From the NCBI GenBank assembly GCA_965247635.1, contig CBDFHJ010000010.1, positions 124,001 through 188,000 of the forward strand: DNA of 64,000 bases, read 5' to 3'. The notes below the pieces were generated by a model. That model did not search any database. It worked only from the letters and a program-made list of their open reading frames with translations, and was not told where the DNA came from. This stretch comes from CBDFHJ01 sp965247635. GTDB lineage: Bacteria; Chloroflexota; Dehalococcoidia; Lucifugimonadales; Australimonadaceae. Made by a program: the position numbers and the translations under genes. Positions 53,824 through 63,321 of this stretch are shown piece by piece. Every line of letters starts with the position of its first letter. Position 1 is the stretch's first letter.

Positions 53824-54507
53824 CTACCGATGAGAAGCGGACTTGATGCCGTCGCGGAGCGCAGTCACGCTCTCCGTGACCGACCGTCCCGCTGCGTAGA
53901 CGGCAGACCCCGCGACGATAACCCTGGCGCCCGCGTCCACCACCTGGCCCACGTTGTCCGGGGTGATGCCGCCGTCCACCTCCAGCTCGGTAGCCAACCC
54001 AGCCGCGTCTATCAACTTCCGCAGGTACCGCAGTTTCGGTAGCACGCTCGAGATGAACTTTTGACCACCGAAGCCCGGGTTCACCGACATGACCAGCACG
54101 AGGTCCAGGTCGGGTAGGACTTCCTCCAGCGTCGACGCGGGTGTGGATGGGTTAATGGACACCCCGGCACGCACGCCGAGTTCCTTGATCTGGTGGATGA
54201 CCCGGTGCAGGTGGAGGACCGTCTCCTGGTGCACGGTAAGGATGTTGGCGCCCGCGGCGGCGAAGTCGGCGACCAGGCGCTCCGGCTCCACGATCATGAG
54301 ATGGACGTCCAGGGGAAGCGAGGTGTACGGACGGATGGCCTCCACCACCACCGGCCCGATGGTGAGGTTGGGTACGAAGCGGCCGTCCATCACGTCCACG
54401 TGAATGTAGTCGGCGCCAGCGCTGGTGGTCTCCGCCACCACCTCCCCCAGCCGGGCGAAGTCCGCCGAGAGGATGGAGGGCGCAAGCTTAATCGGGTTGG
54501 CGGGCAT
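53824..54507 (-). CDS. rpe: Ribulose-phosphate 3-epimerase
   Basis: 227 aa TIM barrel interconverting ribulose-5-P and xylulose-5-P. LAPSILSADF at the N-terminus, HVDVMDGRFVPNLTIG and DVHLMI supply metal ligands, then MSVNPGFGGQKFI and LEVDGGI with the catalytic Asp, and phosphate-binding GSAVY. It lies 31 bases after argH on the same strand. Confidence 0.96.
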   Translation of the reverse strand: MPANPIKLAPSILSADFARLGEVVAETTSAGADYIHVDVMDGRFVPNLTIGPVVVEAIRPYTSLPLDVHLMIVEPERLVADFAAAGANILTVHQETVLHLHRVIHQIKELGVRAGVSINPSTPASTLEEVLPDLDLVLVMSVNPGFGGQKFISSVLPKLRYLRKLIDAAGLATELEVDGGITPDNVGQVVDAGARVIVAGSAVYAAGRSVTESVTALRDGIKSASHR

Positions 54508-54538
54508 CGGTTCTTACTCGCTCCTTGCGTGTGAACGA

Positions 54539-55921
54539 CTACCCGGCGTTGGCCTTCTGCCACCGCTTCCGAGCGGCCTTGAGCTCCGCGGCCACTTGCT
54601 TCGGTGCTGTTCCGCCGGCCACATTCCTTGCCGCAGCCGAGGTCGCCGCCGTCACCTCAAAGGCGTCCGCGTCAAAAGCGGGGGAAAAGCGTTGGTACTC
54701 CTCCAGGGATAGCTCACGCACCGGCCGGCCCTGCTGGTCCGCCAGTTTGCAAAGCTTGCTTACGGCGGCGTGGGCCTCCCGAAAGGGGATGCCCTTGCCG
54801 ACGAGATAGTCGGCCAGGTCCGTGGCCAGCAGCGAGCCTTCCTCCGCCGCCGAGCGCATGCGCTCGGTATCCACCTCAACGCTGCTGAGCATGCCGCAGA
54901 ACACGTCGAGGGTCGCCTCCAGGGTGTCCACGGTGTCGAAGACGGCTTCCTTGTCCTCTTGCAGGTCACGGTTGTAGGCGAGCGGCAGCCCCTTGAGCAC
55001 CGTAAGCAACCCCAACAGATGGCCATAGACGCGGCCGGTCTTCCCCCGGGCCAGCTCCGCGAAGTCCGGATTGCGCTTCTGGGGCATGATGCTCGACCCG
55101 GTCGTCCACTCGTCGCTCAGGCGGATGAACCCGAACTCCTCGGACGACCAGAGCACCACCTCCTCCGCGAGGCGCGAGCAGTGCATCATGCAGGCCGCCG
55201 CGGCTGCCAGGAACTCCACCAGATAGTCGCGGTCCGAGACGGCATCGAGGGAGTTGGTGCTGACGGCCTCAAACCCGAGCTCCTGGGCGACGAAGGTGCG
55301 GTCGATGGGGTAAGGGACCCCGGCCAAGGCGCCACTACCCAGGGGTAGGACATTCGCCCGCCTCGCGCAGTCCGCCAGCCGGGCCGTGTCCCGCTCGAAC
55401 ATCCCCACGTACGCCAGCAGGTGGTGGGCCAGGAGCACCGGTTGGGCCCGCTGGAGGTGGGTGTAGCCAGGCATGAGCGTCTCGGCGTGGGCGTCGGCGA
55501 GCCCCAGCAGCACACCCTGAAGCCGGTGCGCTTTTGCCGTAATCGCCTGAATGGCTTCCCGGAGGTACAGCCGCATGGCAGTCTCGACCTGGTCGTTACG
55601 CGACCGGCCGGTATGCAGCCTGCCGGCTGGCTCGCCCACGAGCTCGTGCAGGCGGCGCTCGATATTCATATGCAGGTCTTCCAGCTCTTCCCGCCACGGA
55701 AAGGTGCCCGCATCGATTTCTTGACGGACCTGCTTGAGACCTGCCACGATGGCCTCGCAGTCCTGTTGCGAAATGATGGCTTGGCGTCCCAGCATCTGGG
55801 CGTGCGCGATGGAGGCCCGGAGGTCGTAGGGGTAGAGCCGGCGGTCGAAGCCGATGGACACCGTGTAGCGGGAAACCGCCTGAAAGTGATGCGTAGGGTA
55901 CTCCGTCATGGCAACCTTCAT
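54539..55921 (-). CDS. argH: Argininosuccinate lyase
   Basis: 460 aa; last arginine step, splitting argininosuccinate into arginine and fumarate. The superfamily signature GSSIMPQKRNPD is at ~281-292; TGRSRNDQV and PGYTHLQRAQPV supply active-site Thr/His. The usual N-terminal WGGRF is missing; the protein begins MKVAMTEYPTHHF and joins family homology at FDRRLYPYD. A second ATG at 55909 is possible: TGGTACACT just upstream of 55921 looks like an extended -10 box, which would put the message start near the first ATG. Confidence 0.93.
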   Translation of the reverse strand: MKVAMTEYPTHHFQAVSRYTVSIGFDRRLYPYDLRASIAHAQMLGRQAIISQQDCEAIVAGLKQVRQEIDAGTFPWREELEDLHMNIERRLHELVGEPAGRLHTGRSRNDQVETAMRLYLREAIQAITAKAHRLQGVLLGLADAHAETLMPGYTHLQRAQPVLLAHHLLAYVGMFERDTARLADCARRANVLPLGSGALAGVPYPIDRTFVAQELGFEAVSTNSLDAVSDRDYLVEFLAAAAACMMHCSRLAEEVVLWSSEEFGFIRLSDEWTTGSSIMPQKRNPDFAELARGKTGRVYGHLLGLLTVLKGLPLAYNRDLQEDKEAVFDTVDTLEATLDVFCGMLSSVEVDTERMRSAAEEGSLLATDLADYLVGKGIPFREAHAAVSKLCKLADQQGRPVRELSLEEYQRFSPAFDADAFEVTAATSAAARNVAGGTAPKQVAAELKAARKRWQKANAG

Positions 55922-56016
55922 AGTGTACCATCAGGGCTTGCCGTCGACCCGCGGGCCGGTCTTAGCGATCGGTGGTAGCGCGTGGGACGCACAGCCTGCG
56001 AACCTTCAGGGGCTGG

Positions 56017-57045
56017 ATGCGGATTAATCGCAAATTGCTCACTCAGGTCGCCTTGATGGCGCTCGGGGTAGGGCTGGGCCTTTTTTTTGGCAGGCTGGCC
56101 CTCCAAGGCGCTCGGTGGCAGGAGGTGCGTGAGACGTTGCAGGGCTGGTCCCTGCTCGCGCTCATTGTGCCGGTGGCGCTGGTGTTGGCGTCGTCTTATC
56201 TGCGGGCCTTGCGCTGGAGCTTTATGTGGACGACCCACCGAGTAAGCACGGTGCGTCTGATGCTCATTGAAAACGCGGCTTTGGGACTCAACAACGTCTC
56301 TCCGGTCCGCATTTTCGACGAGGGATTGGAGCTGGGTATCCTGACGCTGCGGGACCGCCTCCCTGGCGGGGTCGTGTTGGCTACCATGATGATGTGCCGA
56401 GTCCAGGACCTCGTCTTTACGCTGCTGTTCATTACCGTTACCGTCGTGTTCTTGCCGGAGCTTTGGCAGTACTCCCTCGTTTTGGCGGGTGGAACTGTCT
56501 TCCTCATGGGCTGGCTCCTCCTCCTGCTCTTGCTGAACCGTATCGTCCAGCGCTTCCCCATCCTCCGTCGCATACCGGGCGTGGCCTCTTTCGGAAACGC
56601 AGTCCGGGACCTTTGGAAGCAGAAACGCCTGGTAGCGCTCACCTTTAGTATCACTTGTGCCTACTGGCTGCTGCTGGTCCCAGTTGGGATGCTGTTGGCT
56701 CGTACGGCCGGGATAGACATAGGATTTCACCTCATCATGGTGGCGGTGATAGGCGGCATCTTCTTTGCCACCGCCGTTCCGGGCCTTCCTGGCGCCCTGG
56801 GCACCTTCGAATTCGCCGTCGTAAGCTTGCTGGACTTATGGGACGTTCCCAAGGCCAACGCCATCAGTTTCGCCATCGTCCTGCACGCAGTGCTGTTCTT
56901 ACCCATCACCGCCTTCACAATATTCGTGCTTCCCCGTGAAGGTATCGCCTCCATTGGGGCGCTCAGGAACATGTTGCGCAACCGCCAAAAGAGTCCCCTG
57001 GAAAGTGGCTCTTGCCCCCCTTCTCCGCGGCCCGCATCTAACTAA
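56017..57045 (+). CDS. UPF0104/lysylphosphatidylglycerol synthase-type membrane protein
   Basis: 342 aa with about eight membrane helices. It has the family features of an N-terminal MALGVGLGLFF helix, SSYLRALRWSFMW, and FFATAVPGLPGALGTFEFAVVSLL, matching flippase-like transmembrane proteins of the LPG synthase N-domain family. Probable role in lipid or glycolipid movement; the substrate is unknown. ATG 56017 is preferred; an in-frame GTG at 55972 is possible. Divergent from argH. A T8 run lies near 56079. Confidence 0.8.
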   Translation: MRINRKLLTQVALMALGVGLGLFFGRLALQGARWQEVRETLQGWSLLALIVPVALVLASSYLRALRWSFMWTTHRVSTVRLMLIENAALGLNNVSPVRIFDEGLELGILTLRDRLPGGVVLATMMMCRVQDLVFTLLFITVTVVFLPELWQYSLVLAGGTVFLMGWLLLLLLLNRIVQRFPILRRIPGVASFGNAVRDLWKQKRLVALTFSITCAYWLLLVPVGMLLARTAGIDIGFHLIMVAVIGGIFFATAVPGLPGALGTFEFAVVSLLDLWDVPKANAISFAIVLHAVLFLPITAFTIFVLPREGIASIGALRNMLRNRQKSPLESGSCPPSPRPASN

Positions 57046-57161
57046 CTGCAAGCGCGTGCGTGATAGCCCCGGTTGTCCAAGCCCCACGCCCTTGATAGCA
57101 TCAATCACGGCTGGTGGGACTGCGGCCCAGGCTACGGTACAGTCCATCGCAGGGGAACACG

Positions 57162-58226
57162 TTGAACATCTCCGAGTACATGGAACAGCACGGCCATGAG
57201 CAGCTGGCCATCTGGGTGGACCCAGCCGTGGGCCTGCGGGCGTTTATCGCCATTCACGATACGACGCTTGGTCCCGCGCTCGGCGGCGTCCGCATCTGGC
57301 CGTACAAAACGGAGGACGAGGCCATCCTGGACGTGCTGCGTCTCTCCCGGGCCATGACCTACAAGTCGGCGGTGGCGGGACTGCCGTTGGGCGGTGGCAA
57401 GGGGCTTATCATGGCCGACTCACGAACCGATAAGACCGAGGGCATGTTCCGCTCCTACGGCCGGTTTGTGGATTCGCTGGGTGGCCGTTTCATCACCACG
57501 GAAGACGTGGGGGCCAGCCCCCAAGACCTGGAGTGGGTCTCCTACGAGACCGAGCACGTGCTTGGCGTTTCTCAAGCGATGGGTGGCAGCGGAAATCCCG
57601 CCACGGTTACGGGGTTCGGAATCTTCCAGGCTATGCGGGCATGCGCCAAGGCCACCTGGGACAACGACTCCCTGGAGGGACGGATCGTCGCGGTCCAGGG
57701 TTACGGCAACGTGGCCTCCGCCCTGAGCAAGCATCTGGTGGAAGCGGGCGCCAAGCTCATCATCACGGATATCCGCGAGGAGAAACTCCAGGCGGCGCGG
57801 GCCCTGGGCCAGGCCGTGACCATAGTGAGGCCCGACGAGATTCTTTCAGCAGAGTGCGATGTCTTCGCCCCCTGCGCCTTAGGCGGCGTGCTCAACGCCC
57901 AGAGTATTCCGGAGCTCCGGTGCCAGGTGGTCTGCGGTGGGGCCAACAACCAGCTGGCAGAGGACGGGGACGCTGAGCTGATGACCCAGCGCGGCATTCT
58001 GTACGCGCCGGACTACGTGGTCAACGCCGGCGGGGTTATCAACGTGTTTTACGAGCTGGACCGGGAGTACGACCCAGAGCCCGCCTTCGAGAAGACCTCC
58101 CACATCTACGATACTATCCTCCAGGTCATTCGCACCGCCCAGGACCAGGGCGTTACCACGGCCCAAGCGGCCGACGCCATCGCCGAAGCGCGTCTGGCCC
58201 AAGTCCGTAGCGCGCGCCGCATCTAG
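57162..58226 (+). CDS. Glu/Leu/Phe/Val dehydrogenase (leucine-dehydrogenase-like)
   Basis: 354 aa from TTG 57162 (AGGGG six bases upstream); ATG 57180 is an alternative. The catalytic-lysine region PLGGGKGLIM, the substrate loop LGPALGGVRIWPY, and the NAD fold VAVQGYGNVASALSKHLVEAG are present. Short-form length fits leucine/phenylalanine dehydrogenases rather than hexameric GDH. It deaminates a branched-chain or aromatic amino acid; which one is not decidable by eye. Confidence 0.88.
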   Translation: MNISEYMEQHGHEQLAIWVDPAVGLRAFIAIHDTTLGPALGGVRIWPYKTEDEAILDVLRLSRAMTYKSAVAGLPLGGGKGLIMADSRTDKTEGMFRSYGRFVDSLGGRFITTEDVGASPQDLEWVSYETEHVLGVSQAMGGSGNPATVTGFGIFQAMRACAKATWDNDSLEGRIVAVQGYGNVASALSKHLVEAGAKLIITDIREEKLQAARALGQAVTIVRPDEILSAECDVFAPCALGGVLNAQSIPELRCQVVCGGANNQLAEDGDAELMTQRGILYAPDYVVNAGGVINVFYELDREYDPEPAFEKTSHIYDTILQVIRTAQDQGVTTAQAADAIAEARLAQVRSARRI

Positions 58227-58626
58227 ACAACCCTAACCTGACCTGCCGCGGCCTCAAGCCTCCCCCTTCCTAGTGCTTGCTTGCGGAAATACCTAGTCAT
58301 TCCCACCCACCCACAAGCGTCTCAGAGGGCAGGACCTCCTGAACCCCGGGGCTGGGAGGGTGCCTCTGCTAGTCGAAGCGGCGCGGAGTTTACCCTGAGT
58401 TCTCCGAAGGGGAGCGGATGGGTGAGGAAAACCACCTTGCGTTGGCCTACCCGGACGCCCTGCTATTTGTAAAGAGATTCGCGCAACTAAGTGCTAGCAG
58501 GAAGGGCATGTCCGGTCCGCGGCGAGCGTACCGGTTGGCTTAGGCGGGAACCCCTTCTGACCCTCAGCCTATCGAAGGGCCCCGGGCGAGGCCGAGAGAT
58601 TACGAGGCGAAGGAGAGAATAGAGAG
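58227..58626. other. Non-coding stretch with degenerate repeat pieces
   Basis: About 400 bases without a credible gene. Contains fragments related to the compound repeats (accctgagttctccgaagg, ctgaccctcagcctatcgaagggcc). No clear terminator or promoter seen. Confidence 0.5.
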
Positions 58627-59685
58627 CTATAGGTAGGTCGGAAGGTAGAGGACCAGGAAGTAAAGGAGCATCACCGGCGCGCCCAGGGGGACCCCCACCT
58701 TGGCCCACTCCTTCATACCGATGCGCAGCTTGCCCGCCGAGATGATATTCGGAATGTTGCCCGGTATCAGCATGACCCCCGACACCAGCATGGCGATGAG
58801 GGCGCCCTGAATCTGGTCGGTACTGAGCGCGGGACCGATCTCCGCCGCCGCCACGGTGGCGTTGTCTAGGATGGCCGAGGTGGCGTTGGCCCAGTAGAGC
58901 CCCTCAGGTGGCACCTTCACGAAGTACTGGTCAATGATGGGCTTGAAGCCACCGCCCAACAGTGTCAAGGCCATCACAAACACGTACACCTTCACGACCC
59001 TGATGAGGACTTCCTGAAGGCCGCTGGCCTCCTCAGCAGTGGCCACCTCTTCGGTCTTGCCGGCCAGGGCCGGGACCAAGAAAGCCCCTATCAGCCCGGC
59101 GCCGAACACTCCGGGCAAGACGTATGGCCACAGCAAACGGGCTAAGAAGAAGAAGTCCGCGTTGTGAGGCGGACCCTGGAGTTTGGCGGTCGCAATGGTC
59201 GAGAGGGGCTCTCCCAGGGGAGTCATCACGGCCCCGATGCCGATGGAAAGGCACGCGACCACCGTGAGGGCCACCGTGGCCCGGCGCTCCAACGAGAGGG
59301 CGACCACGATCTCTACCAGCACCAGCGCCGCGATGATGGCGGAAATCACGCTGGACACCAGCCCGATGGACACCACCAGGAGCCCGACGAAGAGACCGAG
59401 CGGCACTCGCTTCAGGATCGCTTGAACGCCCCGCTTGATTACCCGGTGTCCAACGTAGTGGAACAACAGGCCCGCAAACAGTACAGCCAGCGTAATCTTG
59501 ATGGGCTCGACCAGGGCTTCTTCTACCAGGTGCAGGGTCCAGACGCCTGAGGCGGTAGCGGCCAACGCACCCATCACAAAGAGGAAGACTTCCAGGTTCT
59601 CCTCCAACCTTCTGAATAAAAAGGGGGAGAGGAGGACGACGAGAACGATGCCCAATAAGGATAGGTTGACGGCGACGTCACTCAA
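58627..59685 (-). CDS. DUF1646 putative cation transporter
   Basis: 352 aa, about nine to ten membrane helices. Family markers are MTPLGEPLSTIA, ATSAILDNATVAAAEIGP and MLIPGNIPNIISAGKLRIG with EWAKVGVPLG, which recall the ArsB/NhaD-type ion transporter fold. Acts in the inner membrane; the ion is unknown. Starts at ATG 59685. Stands alone between repeat-rich regions. Confidence 0.85.
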   Translation of the reverse strand: MSDVAVNLSLLGIVLVVLLSPFLFRRLEENLEVFLFVMGALAATASGVWTLHLVEEALVEPIKITLAVLFAGLLFHYVGHRVIKRGVQAILKRVPLGLFVGLLVVSIGLVSSVISAIIAALVLVEIVVALSLERRATVALTVVACLSIGIGAVMTPLGEPLSTIATAKLQGPPHNADFFFLARLLWPYVLPGVFGAGLIGAFLVPALAGKTEEVATAEEASGLQEVLIRVVKVYVFVMALTLLGGGFKPIIDQYFVKVPPEGLYWANATSAILDNATVAAAEIGPALSTDQIQGALIAMLVSGVMLIPGNIPNIISAGKLRIGMKEWAKVGVPLGAPVMLLYFLVLYLPTYL

Positions 59686-59883
59686 GGCAAAGAACCGCCA
59701 ACCGGCGAGACCCTCCGAAGGTGGGGGCTTCCTGGACTTGGGGCGTAGAGGGAGTGGGGCGGAGGTCTCCGCTCATTTGCTCTTTCGGTACTACGGTCAG
59801 GAGGGCGTTGCGCACCGCCACGGCCATCGAGACATCGGCGCCCTGGACGGTAGCGAAGCCTAAAGGAGCGCCTGTAGGGTGTC
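59686..59883. other. Non-coding leader region of the DUF1646 gene
   Basis: About 200 bases with no supported gene. Short open frames here lack family features. Confidence 0.4.
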
Positions 59884-60290
59884 AAGCACGCAGGGCGCGG
59901 CCCTGCACCTACGTGCGGGGTCCCTGCTGCGAGTCAACGTAGCTCGCTCAAGCCCACGCCGAGACGCTTCGCACAGTAGAAACAGCACACCGGGGCGGGC
60001 CGGGCGGGACAACCAACCTAGGGTTTCTCTTACACCCGCCAGGGCCGAGCCCTAGACCTCCGCCTAAGGCGGACGGTGTCCCTATCGCTCATTACGACGT
60101 AGCGCCATGAAGTCCGCGCCGGGACGCTGACTGTCACTCTGAGCGGAGTGAAGAATCTCGCTTTCCTGTCTGGAAGGGGACGAGACCCTTCGTCCGCCTA
60201 AGGCGGACGAAGGGTGACAAAGGAGACAATGACCCGTCATTCTTCGTCCCGATTACACCCGAGCGAAGGATCTCTCACCCACCACACATG
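59884..60290 (-). repeat. Compound repeat (inverted), with palindromic repeat copies 5 and 6
   Basis: Copy 5 (59889-59976) begins cgcagggcgcggccctgcacctacgtgcggggtccc. After gcgggacaaccaacctaggg comes copy 6 (60038-60129) with cagggccgagccct and ggtgtccctatcgctcattacgacg, then ctctgagcggagtgaagaatctcgc and tcattcttcgtcccgatt units. Same building blocks as at 50513-50815 and 63040-63250. Confidence 0.75.
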
Positions 60291-60345
60291 GCTGGCCGGT
60301 CGGACCACGAGTGGCCCCGTGTGCTAACCCGCCTCCACATCTCGC

Positions 60346-60351
60346 TATAAT
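60346..60351 (+). promoter_or_regulatory. -10 box (TATAAT) ahead of the hypothetical gene at 60376
   Basis: Perfect TATAAT, 24 bases before ATG 60376; AGGAGG at 60359-60364 lies between. No clear -35 box. Confidence 0.5.
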
Positions 60352-60375
60352 GGGGCCCAGGAGGCTTCTCAGGCC

Positions 60376-61149
60376 ATGGCACTCACGTTCGACTCGGGCG
60401 ACCCCCGGCACCCGCGGGGCCACGCCCTCCTTTACTTCCGCGACCGCGATAGCAACCGCGTCGTCGCCACCTATGTCCTGGTCCTGCCCATTCAGATGGA
60501 CATGGGTAAGTACCTGCCTCCTTTGCTGGCCTCCCAGCTTGGCAGCTTGGTCACTGAGTCCATGGCCGGCTCTCTGAACAGCTTTGCCGCGCCCCCGCTG
60601 CCAGAGGCAGTGGAGAGCATAGGAGAGATGGAGCGGCTGGCTCAACTCCGAGGGGATGACCTGGTCAACGGCGGGAACCTGTCGGTGTCAGACCTCGCCA
60701 TTGCCATGCAGGAGACGGCCGAGGCGGTGCAGGCCTACGCCGGCATCTACCAGCAGTACCTCGACGCGCAGCCCACGCCAGCCCAGATTCGAAGCGAGGA
60801 CGTGTCTGGCGGCGCCGACGTGCAACAGGTGCTATACGGGCTGATGAGCGAGCGCGACCGCCTGGCGGAGCTGTCCAAGCATGTGGGCATGCTGCGCTTC
60901 GCCTTGGAACGTGACGACGCAGCCTTGGCAGGTGAGTCCGACGGCTCCATGCAGGCGCTGGAGGAGCTTCTGCCCGAACGCTACTGGACCGCTAAGGTGC
61001 GTGCCGCCGCCCACGATCTATCCGACCGGGGCGCTTCTTTGGCCAAGCTCTACTTGGAGCGCTGCTACAAGCTGCTGGACGAGCAGTACGGGGCGGTCGA
61101 AGCGCTAGAGCGTCAGATAACGGCGACCGAGGGCCACACAGGCCCATAG
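60376..61149 (+). CDS. Conserved hypothetical protein
   Basis: 257 aa, soluble, no signal peptide. The N-terminal ~60 residues (GHALLYFRDRDSNRVVATYVLVLPI) look like a beta-sheet module; the rest is acidic and helical with repeated Glu/Ala heptad-like stretches, suggesting a coiled coil. I do not recognise a named domain. ATG 60376 has AGGAGG 11 bases upstream and a TATAAT box, so expression looks real. The layout resembles lineage-specific Dehalococcoidia proteins; function unknown. Confidence 0.65.
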   Translation: MALTFDSGDPRHPRGHALLYFRDRDSNRVVATYVLVLPIQMDMGKYLPPLLASQLGSLVTESMAGSLNSFAAPPLPEAVESIGEMERLAQLRGDDLVNGGNLSVSDLAIAMQETAEAVQAYAGIYQQYLDAQPTPAQIRSEDVSGGADVQQVLYGLMSERDRLAELSKHVGMLRFALERDDAALAGESDGSMQALEELLPERYWTAKVRAAAHDLSDRGASLAKLYLERCYKLLDEQYGAVEALERQITATEGHTGP

Positions 61150-61431
61150 GGCGCGCTCACGTCGGACCGCCGTTGGGGACGAAAGCCTGCCGTTAGCTCC
61201 CACCCGCCGCTCGGGCCTGCATTGCCCTCCCCATGGCGATGGTCTCCTCCAACGACTGGACGACCGTGACCTTGTAGGAGGAGAGGATGGGCAACCCGCC
61301 GAGCATGAGCCGTCCCACACTGGAGACGCTGTCCGCTTCCAGCAAGGCATAGAACACGTGCTCCGGGGCGGCATTCAGCAAGAAGTGCACCTTCACGTTG
61401 AACTGCTTGCCCAGGTCCTCGAACTTTTCGG

Positions 61432-62799
61432 GAGGTTACGTCGATAGGTGTGTAAACGACATCAGGCGGCGACCTTCTCAGCCGTTGATTCAATGGCGAT
61501 TCCATCCGCATACTGTGCACCGAGATAGACGTCTTCGATCAACTCAGGGGCCTTCAGACGCCTGAAGCGCTGTTCGGCGACCATCAACATTTTCCAGATC
61601 ACCGCTATCGCCCGATCGACCCTCTTGTAGCGCTTGGCGGCATCGGTCCGAAGCCTGAGGGCCGCGAAGGGTGATTCTACCGGGTTCGTCGTGCGAAGGT
61701 GCCCCCAGTGCTCCTTTGGGAAGTCATAGAAGGTGACCATGCGGTCCCAGTCCCGCTCCAAGGCCTCTGAGGCCGCCTCGTAGGAATGGTCGCCGCACCA
61801 CCTGGTGAACACCGTCCTGAGCCGCTCAGCCTCTGTCCGAGTCGGCGCGTAGGGGATAGTACGCAGCATGAGCTTGGCCTGGTCCTGTTGTCGCTTTGGA
61901 AGCTTGGCGAGCACGTTTACGATCTTGTGGTTCCAGCAGCGTTGCTCTGCCGCCTGCGGATAGACGTTGCGCAGAGCTCCCCAGATGCCCAGGTGTCCGT
62001 CCCCAACCACCAGCCTCGGGCACTCCAGCCCGCGGCGCCTCATGCCCCCGAGCACATCGGACCAGTTCTCTGTGGACTCCCTGTATCCGGGAACAGCGCT
62101 CACCACCACCTTGCTCCCGTCGATCAGGGCCGCCACCACCACCAGTACTGCCGCCTTCTCCTTCTCAAGACCGGCCTTGACGTAGACTCCATCCACCCAC
62201 ATGTAGACCACTTCCAGGTCATCTAGGGGCCGGCTGCGCCATTGGGCAAGCTCATCGTTCCACTTGGACTTCAACCGGGCCACCGTGCTCGCCGATACCG
62301 GTGCGTCCTCTCCCAGCAGCCCCCGCAAAGCCAGATCGGAGTCGCCTTCGGATAGACCGTGCAGGTACAGCTCGGGGATCAACTCAGCAACCTTCCTGGT
62401 CCTGTTGACGAACAGCGGCAGCAGCCGGCTCTCGAACTGCTCCTCGGTATCGCGGACTCGCGGCCGCCTCAGCTGTATCGTTCCCGAACTCAGCGTAAGC
62501 CTCCGGGCTCTGCCGTATCCGTTCCGATAGCCGGTATCGTTGTCCGAGTCGGATCTGAGCGCCGACTTCGCCCTTCCCAGAAACGCCGTCACCTCCTCCT
62601 CCAGCAACTCCTGGATCAGCCTCTGGACCTGGCTTCGCACCCAATCCTCCAACTGCTCCCACTCCGGCCTTGACTCCGACCTACTCTCAGTGCTTTCCTT
62701 CCTCATGGGCGGTCTATCTCCTCTCTTGGGCCTCGAGCCCGTGTTGTTCAGAGAGAGGGTACACCGCCTGACTGTTTACACACTTTTTGAAGATACCTC
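61432..62799 (-). mobile_element. Intact IS256-family insertion sequence, 1368 bp
   Basis: Terminal inverted repeats gaggtatcttcaaaaagtgtgtaaac and gaggttacgtcgataggtgtgtaaac (26 bases, core gtgtgtaaac) with further matching cag-gcgg bases. Flanked by the 8-base target duplication cttttcgg (61424-61431 and 62800-62807). Carries one full transposase gene. A second, truncated copy is at 17674-18867. Confidence 0.95.
61462..62706 (-). CDS. IS256-family transposase
   Basis: 414 aa, full length. N-terminal DNA-binding region (QVQRLIQELLEEEVTAFLGR), the first Asp in YMWVDGVYVKAG, the second in LVVGDGHLGIWG, then the family C-terminal region with RYKRVDRAIAVIWKML. ATG 62706. Intact, so the element may be mobile. 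Confidence 0.96.
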   Translation of the reverse strand: MRKESTESRSESRPEWEQLEDWVRSQVQRLIQELLEEEVTAFLGRAKSALRSDSDNDTGYRNGYGRARRLTLSSGTIQLRRPRVRDTEEQFESRLLPLFVNRTRKVAELIPELYLHGLSEGDSDLALRGLLGEDAPVSASTVARLKSKWNDELAQWRSRPLDDLEVVYMWVDGVYVKAGLEKEKAAVLVVVAALIDGSKVVVSAVPGYRESTENWSDVLGGMRRRGLECPRLVVGDGHLGIWGALRNVYPQAAEQRCWNHKIVNVLAKLPKRQQDQAKLMLRTIPYAPTRTEAERLRTVFTRWCGDHSYEAASEALERDWDRMVTFYDFPKEHWGHLRTTNPVESPFAALRLRTDAAKRYKRVDRAIAVIWKMLMVAEQRFRRLKAPELIEDVYLGAQYADGIAIESTAEKVAA

Positions 62800-63039
62800 C
62801 TTTTCGGCCGCTTCCAGGACAGCGGGCATTTGCTCCGGATGATAGCCGGGGCAATTGTCCTCGGTGTGGGTCGCGGTCACGTGAAATAGCATAGTCCCTC
62901 CTCCAGAAATTCAGGATTGATACCGAAAGAAGCCAGGGTTCAAAGCTTGGAGTGCGTGTGTTCGCGTCAACGGCCCGCTTCCGGGGAGGAGTGTATTGAC
63001 GCTCCGATGTCCTGTCAATCGGCCCGCCGAGGTGGGCCT

Positions 63040-63231
63040 ACAACTGTCATTCCGAGTCCCGATGGAATCGGGAACGAAGAATCTCTCATGCAAAGCAAAG
63101 CTTAGGGCTGCCACTTAGGTTGGTTCTCCCGCCCAACCCACACCGGTACGCCGGTTTGCTGCCTGGAAGCGGTCCAGCGTGGGCTTCACATCACTACGTC
63201 GTAGTAAGCGATAGGGACACCGCAGGGGGGT
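63040..63231 (+). repeat. Compound repeat with palindromic repeat copy 7
   Basis: Units in order: tcattccgagtcccgatggaatcggga, cttaggttggttctcccgcccaacccacacc, then the element body (63165-63225, cgtgggcttcacatcactacgtcgtagtaagcgatagggacaccgca). The usual GC tip is replaced by the palindrome gccccgac-aa-gtcggggc at 63232-63249. Confidence 0.75.
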
Positions 63232-63249
63232 GCCCCGACAAGTCGGGGC
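63232..63249. repeat. Palindrome gccccgac-aa-gtcggggc
   Basis: Same type as the palindrome inside the HAD gene (367-384) and at 38895-38912. Confidence 0.75.
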
Positions 63250-63321
63250 TGGCGTGGGCTTAGGCGCGAACCGTTCTAAGACGACGATGGGGACCCCGCA
63301 CTCGGCAGCGGGCCCTGCCCG
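63247..63321 (-). repeat. Stop-abutting palindromic repeat, copy 8
   Basis: On the minus strand: three bases after the polA stop codon comes the GC tip gcagggcccgctgc, then gagtgcggggtccccatcgtcg and cctaagcccacgccagcc. Confidence 0.75.

Larger units (their letters stand above)
61193..62892 (-). pseudogene. Small DUF3303-like protein gene split by an IS256-family element
   Basis: ATG 62892-62890 follows a strong GGAGGAGGG. The 5' part (MLFHVTATHTEDNC...VLEAAEK) runs to the duplicated bases 62800-62807, where the IS begins. The 3' part (GAA AAG, then FEDLGKQFNVKVHFLLNAAPEH...AGGS) is at 61193-61431. Without the IS and one copy of the 8-base duplication the frame is continuous, a protein of about 108 aa. 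Small alpha/beta-barrel-type domain of unknown role. Confidence 0.85.
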
